Source: Lactarius indigo | Taxonomy: Eukaryota > Basidiomycota > Agaricomycetes > Russulales > Russulaceae | Length of the DNA stretch: 64,000 bases | Direction: 5' to 3' | Assembly: GCA_025766275.1 (NCBI GenBank) | Contig: JAFKAC010000082.1 | Span: 196,738-260,737 of the forward strand | Shown here: positions 10,715 through 19,722 of the stretch, piece after piece | Layout of the letters: each line of letters begins with the position of its first letter | Numbering within the stretch: the stretch's first letter is position 1 | The notes under the pieces: generated by a model | Database searches by the model: none | What the model saw: the letters and a program-made list of their open reading frames with translations, nothing else | What the model was told of the DNA's origin: nothing | Translations under genes and position numbers: made by a program

Positions 10715-11695
10715 AAAACCATCACCACAGATGAAACAGCCCAACTCTACCTTGCAAATGTCTGGAGACGTACCGGCCTACCTCAACAAGTCATATCCGA
10801 CAGAGGCCCCCAGTTTGCATCAAAAGTCATGCAAGAAATCTGGAACAAACTAGGAGTTAAATCCACACTATCTACAGCTTTCCACCCACAAACCGATGGA
10901 GAAACTGAACGTGTTAATCAAGAACTTAAACAATACCTTCGCGTCTTCTGCAACTTTCAACAAGATAACTGGGTGGACCTGATTCCATTCATGGAATTTG
11001 CACACAATGCCCGACAACATAGCGCAACCCACAAATCACCATTTGAGGTTTGGTATGGGTACAAACCAGAGTTTATTCCCCCTACCCACTTCACCACCAA
11101 AATACCTGCAGCTGAAGAAAGGCTAAATATGCTAAACCAAATCCGCTCTGAAGTTACTGCAGCCCTTAAAGTAGCAGCAGAAGTAATGAGAGGATCAAAA
11201 ACACTTACACCCTCTTATGAATTCAAAACAGGTGACCTAGTTTGGCTGGAAGGAACCAACATCCATACCACCCACCCCAAAGCTAAGCTTGCCCCACAAC
11301 GCCATGGCCCCTTTAAGGTCCTTTCCACCTGGGGAGTCAATTGCAAACTCCAACTCCCAAAGACATGGCGCATTCACCCAGTCTTCCACAACTCATTGAT
11401 CTCCCCTTACAAAGAAAACACTACGCATGGCCCCAACTTCACCAGACCACCCCCTGAAATTATTCAAGAAGACGAACACTACGAAGTTGAAAGGGTCCTG
11501 CAATCCAAAGTATTGCCTAACAAGAAGGGCATACTCTACTTGATCAAGTGGAAGGGGTATCCTGACTCTGAAAACTCCTGGCTCCCCTCCTCCCAAATGA
11601 CTCATGCACAAGACCTTGTTAGTCAATTTCACAAGGCCAACCCCAGTGCCCCTAAACCAAAGTCAACTAGTGCTAGTGGAATAGCACAACATTAA
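10715..11695 (+). pseudogene. Ty3/Gypsy pol fragment: integrase core and chromodomain
   Basis: The frame opens inside the integrase catalytic core. VISDRGPQF carries the second catalytic Asp and HPQTDGETERVNQELKQYLR carries the catalytic Glu. Then come a GPFKVL-type C-terminal domain and a chromodomain (YEVERVLQSK..LYLIKWKGYPDSENSWLP), ending at a stop at 11693-11695. The catalytic region's first Asp, the zinc-binding region, RNase H, reverse transcriptase and gag are missing. There is no stop within the ~325 remaining codons, so truncation is recent compared with the large element at 17-25 kb. An AAAAAGGGGATAC polypurine tract and the LTR at 11707 follow directly. The sequence differs clearly from the pol at 22-23 kb, so this is a different Gypsy family. 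Confidence 0.85.
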
Positions 11696-11706
11696 AAAGG
11701 GGATAC

Positions 11707-12389
11707 TGTCATGAACCTATAAACCTGGTCATGACTCAAGGCGCTTAGAACCGGTCCGGACCAGACCAGGCTTATGTCATCAGCTTCCTAAAGGGGAAAT
11801 CCGAAATCGGAGTTTGAATTTCGCTCTCCGACGGTCACGTGATGAGTCACGTGATTACCCTGTCTTTCCAAGTCACATGTGCTAGTGCACGTGTATCAAT
11901 CAACAGTTGATCGTTTATCGATCAACGAAGATAATCAACCAAGTCACAAAGGAACACGTGTTCCAGTCACAGGTTCCGCAGTTGCTGCGGAATCACGCCA
12001 TCAAGGCGCAATATGGTGTCATCAACTGTGGCGCAGTCGTACCATGCTTATCCTTTATTCTGATTGGATAGTATTAATAACTTGTCTCTGGAATGTTCCA
12101 ATCCGCAGCATTGTGTAGCACTCGTGGACAGGCCCTAAGCCTGCCCTAAACCTACACACAGACCACCCCCTGTAGTATATAAGCTAGCACAATCTATCGG
12201 ACAGTCCCTCAGACTGTCCACTTGTGACATCTTCCCTCTCTTGCCTCTCAGCTCCTCCAAGTGCCCCACCCTGTGTGCGCCACTATATTCTTTGAGCCAA
12301 GACGCCTCCTCTTCGCCCCCTCTGTTGTTCTCTCTGTCTCTATCTCGCCCGCCGTCATCTTCAACCTTATCCCTCGCTGTTGAGTGACA
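11707..12389 (+). repeat. 3' LTR of the truncated Gypsy element (about 683 bp)
   Basis: It begins TGTCATGAACC right after the polypurine tract and ends GAGTGACA, with TGTCA/TGACA ends. A GTATATAAGC TATA-like motif lies near 12175. Several CACGTG/TCACGTGA palindromes occur in its first 250 bp. Immediately downstream the ORF3 copy C sequence resumes, so this element had inserted into that copy. Confidence 0.6.
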
Positions 12390-12928
12390 GTGAGTTCCCC
12401 ACACATACCCCCATTACACACGACAACAACCCCACGCAGGTCCTTGCGCCTGAAGGGTTCAGGGCGAATTGACAGCCCCATTACATTCACTCCCCCATCA
12501 CTGGACCTGACGGCATAGAGAGGAACGCCAGTCACGTGCAGATAGTAGGAGGTGTGAATCCCTTTGTGCTGGGCCTCATCCCCAGCTCCCCCCATCTCTA
12601 CAGCAAACCTTTGTACGCCTTCCTGATGCTGTCGGCTGTGGGACGTGCCCACATCACTCACGAGGACCTGGTCATCCTCGCATCCGACAAGATCACCAAC
12701 CGAGCGCTGAACTGCATTGGGGACGAGTCCCTGGTTGCAGAGGTGACTCACTACCGAGCAGCTGCGTATGAAGAAGAGCGGCTTGCTGCCCACATTCGCC
12801 AGCTTCAGGCAATGCAGCTGTCAGCGAAGGATGACAAGTTGGATTGCATCTACCGGTTGGAGAGGGCTAACGTGTTTGAGAGGATTAGCAATGAGCAGTC
12901 CACATGGCCAGTGCAAGACTTTTGGTAA
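12390..12928 (+). pseudogene. Gypsy accessory ORF (ORF3 family), copy C, interrupted upstream
   Basis: The intact part (from 12536) encodes QIVGGVNPFVLGLIP, a PLYA segment, HEDLVILASDKITNRALN, IGDESLVAEV and DDKLDCIYRLERANVFERI, ending WPVQDFW-stop at 12928. Upstream in the same frame APEGFRAN, then a TGA (near 12468), then HSPITGPDG matches the APEGFRRN..IPF.V..PGG region of copy A, so the original ORF was longer and broken by one stop. Its 5' part is cut by the LTR ending at 12389. Its polypurine tract and LTR (13736) now lie 800 bp downstream because a solo LTR inserted at its stop codon. Confidence 0.65.
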
Positions 12929-12929
12929 G

Positions 12930-13701
12930 TGTAGCGGTATGACTTATCGCGTACAACTAGACCAAGGTGAATGTGAGTGAACTGAACAGGTGCACACCCA
13001 AGCCTAGCGCGGAGACAAGTCACGCGCTGAACGTACAGTCACAACGGAGGATAGACACACGTGAGGACTTTATACAAGTCCAAAGGTCTGGTGATCACGC
13101 TGTGGCATGCTGAGTGGAGAACCAAGAGGACAAGTTAACATTGGAGAGGTAAGGGAAGTACAAGAGAATACGTACCTGAGTGGAGAACCAAGAGGACAAG
13201 TTGGTTCCACTCAGGACGCTACATGAGGGTTTATATACATTGCTGTGGCTGAGTTCGAATTACTATAGAACCTTGTTACTAAAGGTATGTGTGATAGTAA
13301 TGAGTCAGACGCTGACGCGTCGTGTCTAATAATAGCGTTATCTATTGTGCTGACTGATGCACAGTCATTAACGCTGACAGAACAATGACGTGTCCTTATC
13401 TACGAGTCACAACCCTATATCAACGTAGTCTAGAACTTTCTAGAATGTTCCCTGCTTATTGTCCAATGAGAAGCTACTGTACTAATAAGGAAGGTGACCT
13501 AAAGAGGTAGTATCCAATAAGGAAGTACTCTCCCAGGGTCACGTGCTTGTGGGTGCACATGTTGGCATCACGTGACTAACCATCTTATCATATCTAATGA
13601 TAAGGACTTGGATGTTTGACGCAACGTTGAAGACTCGTATCTTAACCAAATAAATCCATAAAAATACAGAAAAATAAGGCAAAAATAGAGCGTCCGTGAC
13701 A
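12930..13701 (-). repeat. Solo LTR (772 bp) with GTAAG target duplication
   Basis: A TG...CA-bounded segment is flanked by perfect 5-bp direct repeats GTAAG (12925-12929 and 13702-13706), the standard footprint of Ty3/Gypsy insertion followed by LTR-LTR recombination. Removing it restores the ORF3 stop, spacer and polypurine tract seen in copy B. The - strand has a TATATAA motif (near 13230) followed by a long hairpin with arms CCTGAGTGGA.. and ..TCCACTCAGG (about 13175-13216), giving the likely orientation. Part of that hairpin arm is duplicated at about 13110-13139. Confidence 0.85.
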
Positions 13702-13716
13702 GTAAGTCTGGGGTCT

Positions 13717-13735
13717 CACGCTGAAAAGGGGGTGA
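13717..13735 (+). other. Polypurine tract of the copy C element
   Basis: CTGAAAAGGGGGTGA directly precedes the LTR start TGTTACAG at 13736. Nearly identical tracts precede the LTRs at 8844 and 9780 (on the - strand) and 24572. This is the plus-strand primer site for reverse transcription. Confidence 0.75.
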
Positions 13736-14180
13736 TGTTACAGCTGGTCGCGTTGAACCCTTACTGTACCGGTGATGACTACGGCTGTAAGGTATATTAG
13801 TCATGGACTCGGGATTTACGATAGGTGTTAGGTGTTACGAGATGACTCGATCCTAGTACAGGTAGTAGTAGTATTAGGATTGCAGAACTTACGCAATACG
13901 TTGGACGCTACTTACAGTGACTTATAGCAGCGCTTGAAAGCCTGCTCTTCTTGTATTTAAGATGGCTTGCGAAGACCAAGATACGCCATCTTGGTCTTCT
14001 TCAATCGTCACTTGTTTGCCTCTTTCAACTGTCGTTCCTGCACTAGGGGGTGCAGTACTTGTCTAGTGTCTTCAGACATCTAGAATAGTCTTCATGCCAT
14101 ACATCTTCAAAAATGTGCTTAGCTAAGTCCAGTTGCTCTTGTCGAAGCTCAAGTCAAGCTAACATCATGACAGCGTTACA
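13736..14180 (+). repeat. 3' LTR of the copy C Gypsy element (about 445 bp)
   Basis: It starts TGTTACAGC after a polypurine tract and ends GCGTTACA. TTGTATTTAAG near 13951 is followed by the 12-bp inverted pair GAAGACCAAGAT (13971-13982) / ATCTTGGTCTTC (13988-13999), the same arrangement as in the other LTRs of the family. An ATG four codons before its end (ATGACAGCGTTACA) corresponds to the gag initiator position found in the other LTRs. Confidence 0.7.
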
Positions 14181-14269
14181 GCACAGCCCCCAACAAGCTG
14201 AAGCAACCTGTGCTGTAGGCACAGTGCTGAAGCTTGTTATAATCTATGTAAGCTCTTTTGGTTTTGGTA

Positions 14270-14297
14270 CAGCGGTTTTCATAACAATAGATACCTT
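14270..14297 (+). repeat. Left terminal inverted repeat of the Tc1-type transposon
   Basis: The 28 bp beginning CAGCGGTTTTCATAAC match the reverse complement of 26375-26402 at 27 positions; the one mismatch is an A/G transition. TA precedes it. Confidence 0.9.
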
Positions 14298-14502
14298 CCA
14301 TTTTGGATACACAAGCAGACTCCCAAAACCCCAGAGCAGGGTTCATAATTAAGTCGAGGGAAAATTCTCCGGAAATTGGGTTATCTTGTAGTATTGGGGT
14401 TATGGGATAGTTGTCAGCTTTTGCCGGCGTCATAACCCCTCCTTCACAATGAAGATCACTTCTCTGCTGCAACTCCTCCTCTGTTGTCTTCCTTACTCTT
14501 CC

Positions 14503-15581
14503 ATGGTTCGTCGTCACATCTCCAAAGAACTCAAAGAGCAAGCCCTCTCAATGTCTCTTCAGGGATTGCCTGACTCAGAAGTTTTTGAATACACTGGGAT
14601 CAGTGTCCCGACGCTCAAGAGGTGGCACAGCCAGCACTGCAAGGGGAACTCGCATCCCTCACCACCAATCAACAATGGTCACCCACGCATACTCACCGCT
14701 GCACAGATCAAGGTATGTGTGCCATATCTTGGGCCTAGATATTTTCTCACACTCATAGTTCCTCTGCGACACTGTTGAGCACCAGCCCGACATTGCGCTT
14801 CTGGAGCTGCAGACGGAGCTTCGGGAAGCCTGCAACGTTGAGGTCTCACTTCTGACGATCATGCGTTCCCTCAAAAGGGAGGGATACACAATGAAAACAG
14901 TGCATATCCGTCCATCAGCTCCTTCGTTCTCTTGCTAACATTGAACGACAGGTCACATGCCCCACTCTTGAGTGAAATGAACAAGACCGTGAGGAGTACA
15001 TGGGCATCATCGCTACCCATTTCCGACCAGAACAACTTGTCTTTGCAGACGAGAGTCACTTCAACCAACTTACTTTGAGGAGGCCATACGCGTGGTCAAT
15101 CTGTGGCGAGCATGCTCGCCGCTTTGAAATTTTCCTTCGTGGTACAAAGTATTCTATATTACCTGCTCTTTCCCTTGATGGGATCCTTCACCTCGAGATT
15201 GTCGAGAATGCCATCACTGGTGACCACTTTCAACAATTCGTTCAAGGGCTCCTCATGCACATGAACAAGTGGCCTTTACCCAATTTGGTCCTCGTCATCG
15301 ACAACACCTCAATTCACGAGGTGGAGGGGATTCATGAGCTAGTTGAGGGACATGGCGCGCGCCTCATCTACCTTCCCGCATATTTGCCAGACCTCAATCC
15401 GATCGAACTGGCCTTCTCATCCATCAAGGCCTGGCTGTGCGCAAACCGTTCTCACGTCAATGCAGAACTCAAGTCTGACGATGGTAATGTCTACAGTGCA
15501 CTATGGGAAGCCGTTCATTCCGTCACACTGGAGGATGTGAAGGGTTGGTACAGCCATTGCGGGTACGATCTTGCAGCTTAA
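14503..15581 (+). pseudogene. Tc1/mariner (IS630-type, DD34E) transposase, one in-frame stop
   Basis: This is the DDE integrase-fold transposase that excises and inserts the surrounding element. Exons 14503-14712, 14759-14899 and 14952-15581 join in phase 0 across introns of 46 and 52 nt. The N-terminus has a helix-turn-helix of the homeodomain-like type (SMSLQGLPDSEVFEYTGIS..LKRWHSQ), followed by a second helical DNA-binding region in exon 2. The catalytic triad reads FADESHFN, VLVIDNTSIH and LPDLNPIEL, with 34 residues between the second Asp and the Glu. A TGA at 14973-14975 (TLE-stop-NEQDREEY) interrupts exon 3 where Arg is expected, as if CGA had become TGA. The start ATG at 14503 precedes VRRHISKELK; an upstream in-frame ATG at 14449 exists but gives an atypical leader. 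Confidence 0.85.
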
Positions 15582-17276
15582 TTTTCTTTTGTATCTACTA
15601 TTTCAAAGTTATTGCATACATGTGTTGGTGGTTGCTCAGACTATTGGAGAATATAAACATGTTGAATTGAAAGACTACGATGCATACAAATATGGTGCGG
15701 GTGCGTCAAACCACATGGGAAAAGCTACCGACCAACATACGCACTGGGGGATACACGTTGGGAATTGGAGGTGTGGGAAAGCTGACAAAGCTTCTCACAC
15801 CTCTTGCGACGTTGCCATGTCACCGTTTTCTTCCTCACCCTCATCCTCCTCGCCTGACCTCACACTCACCTGCTCTCCCTCAACCTCCTTTGGTGTGCCT
15901 GCTTCATCAAGCCACACTTGAACCACATCAATAATGTTTCCAATGGGTTGGCCATCCTCTGAGCCAGACACCCCCATCTGTCGGATAGAAGGTGAGTTGT
16001 TCAAAAACGTATGATCGTTGCTGACAATTTCCTCTACAAATCTGAGAGGTAACAGGAACTTGTTGCAACAAAAATCTTGAAGGCGGCGAGCACTACTTTG
16101 CCTCAGCCACCCGAATGTTGCAAGGAGCTCGACTGGAAGTGAGTACAGGTCCACCACGTCTTCAATACCCATTTCTGCTAACTCTTCATGTAGGCCGACA
16201 TGTCGTGGGCTGATTGGATGATGGGTATCCATCAATAGGAGCACGTCCATCAGTGATGGCATGGTCAAGGTTCCAAGCGTGTCAAGAAGGACGATCAGGA
16301 GTGATGGGTGCACTACCTCCATGGGTATTGGCACGATTGACTCTGGTGTGGGCACGATTGGCTCCGGTGCGGGCACGATTGGCTTCGGTGCGGGCACGAT
16401 GGGCACAGCCGCAGGTAAGGTATTGCTATTGGGTTGGGCAGGTACTGACAGATTTGGGGAGGGCGACAATGGACCCGACACCATGTCCATCACTTGCACC
16501 GTAGGGCTCCCTCCTTGTGTAGGTGTTACTTTGGGGCCTGATGGGCTTGGAGTGGGTGACACAGAGCGTGATGGTACGTATGTTGCCTTCACCTTGGAAC
16601 TCCCTGCTCCCAGTGTAGGTGTGATGTTGATGGACACATGCACTTCCAGCAGCACGTGTGCAGTTCGAGGCTTTTTGGTCGCTGGGTGATCAAATGGCTT
16701 CACATTTGGTCGAATGAACTTGGTCACTTTCTTGATCAACTAGAACATAGGTGAGTTATTTATTGTGCTCGTTCAGCAATATCTACTCACAATATACTTT
16801 GCCCATAGGCTGATCTCTTAGGGCATCAACTCTTTATGCCCCCCCTCTCCATTCTCCCCTGACTGCTCAATCGTGCAGTACACCTTCTTTCCCGGTCTGG
16901 AGTGCGTCGCACATAGGAGGTGCTGCTGCAACTCCAGAATGTGGTGCAACATGTCTGGGGTTGGCTCTGGGGGAATGTCGTCTTCGCGGCAACGTTTCTC
17001 CTTCCCCTTTTTGGTGCTATGAATCTTCGATGCTGTAGACAGTTGCTGGACATACGCAAGGTCAGTCTATCTTTTGTGTTATAGTGACGCAGTTTCTGAC
17101 CATATTTTTTATCTCCATCAACACAGCATGCGTCTGCGCAGACCGCACCTTTCCCAGCAACTGGGCAAGCGCATCGTTCCAGTTGTACTCGGATGCAAGG
17201 TATGACATTGTGCCTGCATCCCCACTGATTTGGAACCCCACACACACTTCACTGTGTGGCCTATCAAAGTGCCAGT

Positions 17277-17752
17277 TGTTACAAATCAACCGGTTATGAC
17301 TACAGACCGACTCTAGCATTAGTCATGGACACTTACATCATATCAGTCAGCATAGTAATACACACGTGATTGTGGCTCATGTATGACTCATTCCTAGGAT
17401 AGCTGTACTAGGGTTCGAGCTAGTTACACTATTGGTCTCTTACTGTTCTAGCAGCGCTTTAAAGCCTGTGTGTATTTGTATAAGTAGTCGTCTCGAAAGA
17501 CCAAGAGTCCCCATCTTGGTCTTCTTCAATCCACCCTTGACTTGTCTTTTGCCTGCCTTAGTCTTTGACTAAGTGTGCTCTCACTTCTATCCGCCAAGGG
17601 ATAGTCTTCTTCTACCTTTGCTGCAGCGTGTGCCAGTGTGCCCCTGTTCAGCTTGTGTTGGGTTGACATGTGATCCCCATTCGCCTTACTTTCGCTAAGT
17701 CGATTATGCCTATCTTAAGTCCAAGTCGGACTAACACTGGTGGAGCATAACA
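17277..17752 (+). repeat. 5' LTR of the Gypsy element
   Basis: 476 bp, same length as the 3' LTR with no gaps. By eye I count about 16 substitutions between the two, all transitions. The gag initiator ATG present near the end of the 3' LTR has become ACA here (17734-17736). Confidence 0.92.
17479..17523 (+). promoter_or_regulatory. LTR promoter and self-priming hairpin
   Basis: A TATAAG motif at 17479-17484 lies 34 bp upstream of ATCTTGGTCTT (17513-17523), the distance expected for a transcription start. AAGACCAAGA at 17497-17506 forms an inverted pair with it. The 11 nt at 17513-17523 are exactly complementary to the primer site at 17755-17765. Confidence 0.6.
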
Positions 17753-17754
17753 TT

Positions 17755-17765
17755 AAGACCAAGAT
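17755..17765 (+). other. Primer binding site, complementary to the transcript 5' end (self-priming)
   Basis: AAGACCAAGAT starts 2 nt after the LTR and is the exact reverse complement of ATCTTGGTCTT in the LTR (17513-17523). No tRNA 3'-end complement beginning TGG is found at this position. Tf1/sushi-type elements use the same layout: the first ~11 nt of the mRNA fold back and prime minus-strand synthesis. Confidence 0.65.
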
Positions 17766-19715
17766 CCTCATCGTGGCGTATTCAACCAGAGACCAGTGGA
17801 CGTCCTTCCATCCCTATCACATTGAACGACAAGGAGATTGCAACGTACCAACAAGATTCTTAGGAGCAGCCCAGTGGAGAGAACGAGGAGAAGACACAGG
17901 GTATTTTGTAGAGTTCAATGGTCCCAGCCATTTTTGACCTGTTGAGTTCAATTTCGAACACCTCTGTTGGACTGAGGTTACTTGGAACCCCATAGATTTC
18001 CGCTGGGATATCGTACGACCAGCAGGAAGGAATTACAACTGCGACATTGATGCGCAAGAGCTCAATAGCCGTGCAGATTACGGTCCCATCAACGGACAAG
18101 CACAAGAACACACAGATGAAGGGATTAGTGGAGAAGAAGCCTCTGACAGTCAACAATCGCCAAGCAGAGGAACCACACCAGCAGAAGACGCCAGCTTAGG
18201 AGCCATTGGCGACCACATTATACAACAAACTGAGTCTCTCACTATTCACCAAACCGAACCAGAAGTAATCCACATCCACAGCCCAGCAGTCACTATGGCT
18301 ACTGCCACCATAACACAAGAAGAAGTACGACTAGCCACTGAAACTATAGAACAGCTGGCTCGTGAAGAACAGCAACGCATTACAGAAGAAGCACGAGCCA
18401 TATTGGCTCCTATCAACCCACATACTGGTCACCGCATGACAGACGACGATGTAGCCATTCACTGCGCCATTGGGCCAGATGTACCCGATCCCCCTAGTGG
18501 AGGAGGCGGACCCCCTGGAGGATTACCAGGAGGAGGACCGCTGCCACAAGAGCATGGATTCGGAGGATTCCCAGGAGGATTCCCTGGAGGGCCACCAGGA
18601 GGAGGACATCCTGGAGGGGGGATACTAGGTGCAGGTCCCATCATTCTTCCCCAAAATAACAAATTAGTGGGTGAAGCCCCCACAGTATTTGACAGAGAAC
18701 ATGCCAAAGTTGAAGCATTCCTCACGCAATGGCATGTTTACTGGGGCATGAACACAGATGAAGGCATCATGGCCACGCCATATCAAAGAGCCCTGCTATT
18801 TCTCTCCTACATCAAGGGCGTCAACGTCAGTGAATGGGTATTGGCAATGCTCACCTGGCTCAATGGCCAGATACAAACAGGAATACCCTGTACCAGCGAA
18901 GGACTATGGAACAAAGTCACGCGCAGCTTTATGCAGCGCTTCAGAAATACAATGGAACAGGAGCAAGCTCAATATGAACTCAAGAAGGGTATCAAGATGA
19001 TCGGAGGCAATCTAGATGAGTATTGCACCCAATTCGAACAGTTAATACACTGTGCTCAGTACAGACTCGACGATCCACAAATGCTCGATTTATTCGCAAG
19101 CGGATTGCCAAAAGACCTATACGAAAAGGTCTATACTTTGGACAACCCCTGTAACTACCGTGAGTGGAAAGAAGCAGCCACCACTCGCCAGCAACAATAC
19201 CTCCACCTCAAGGCCATACTAAATAAAGGAGTCCCGCCAGGACAAGGACAAGGGCGACTACGCCAACAGCAACAATGGCAGGGACCGCCGCGAAGCTCTT
19301 GGAAACCAAGGAATCTACCCCGAGATCCAAACACAATGGACACATCGGCAGATCAAATCCGAGGGCAACTCACAGGAGCCGAAGACATACTCACTCCCCA
19401 TCCCCCATATCGACCTCAAGGAGGATTTTTACAAAAAGGAGGAGGATGAAATAACCCAAGGCCAGTCACTTGTTACAGCTGTGAAAAAGACGGACACATG
19501 GCCCAAGATTGTAGACAACCACGAGGGGGATATCAACCCCCAGCATCAAGCAGTCGGTATATCGATACCAACTACCATCAGCAAGAATCTGAAGTCACTA
19601 CCAGGGCAGTCCAAGAAGTACCCCCTCAACAGCGCGCCAGCGACTGGCTCAATGGAGTAGCAGGAGAATCAGACGACATAAAAGACATTATCCTCCAACA
19701 GTTGTGGAAGAAGGA

Positions 19716-19722
19716 GGGTTTT
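19716..19722 (+). promoter_or_regulatory. Candidate -1 ribosomal frameshift site (G GGT TTT)
   Basis: In the gag frame the heptamer fits X XXY YYZ (third base of GAG, then GGT TTT) and lies three codons before the gag stop at 19732. pol is in the -1 frame and overlaps here. Six nucleotides downstream, 19729 onward can fold into a stem: GCCT..CCCA..TGGG..AGGGC. Confidence 0.5.

Noticed and set aside
12248..12793. 181-codon - strand ORF
   Set aside because: It is the antisense of the ORF3 copy C coding frame and an LTR end; it has no independent motif.
16214..16689. Two + strand ORFs with Gly-rich repeats
   Set aside because: Antisense of the Pro-rich repeat in the second gene of the Tc1-type transposon.
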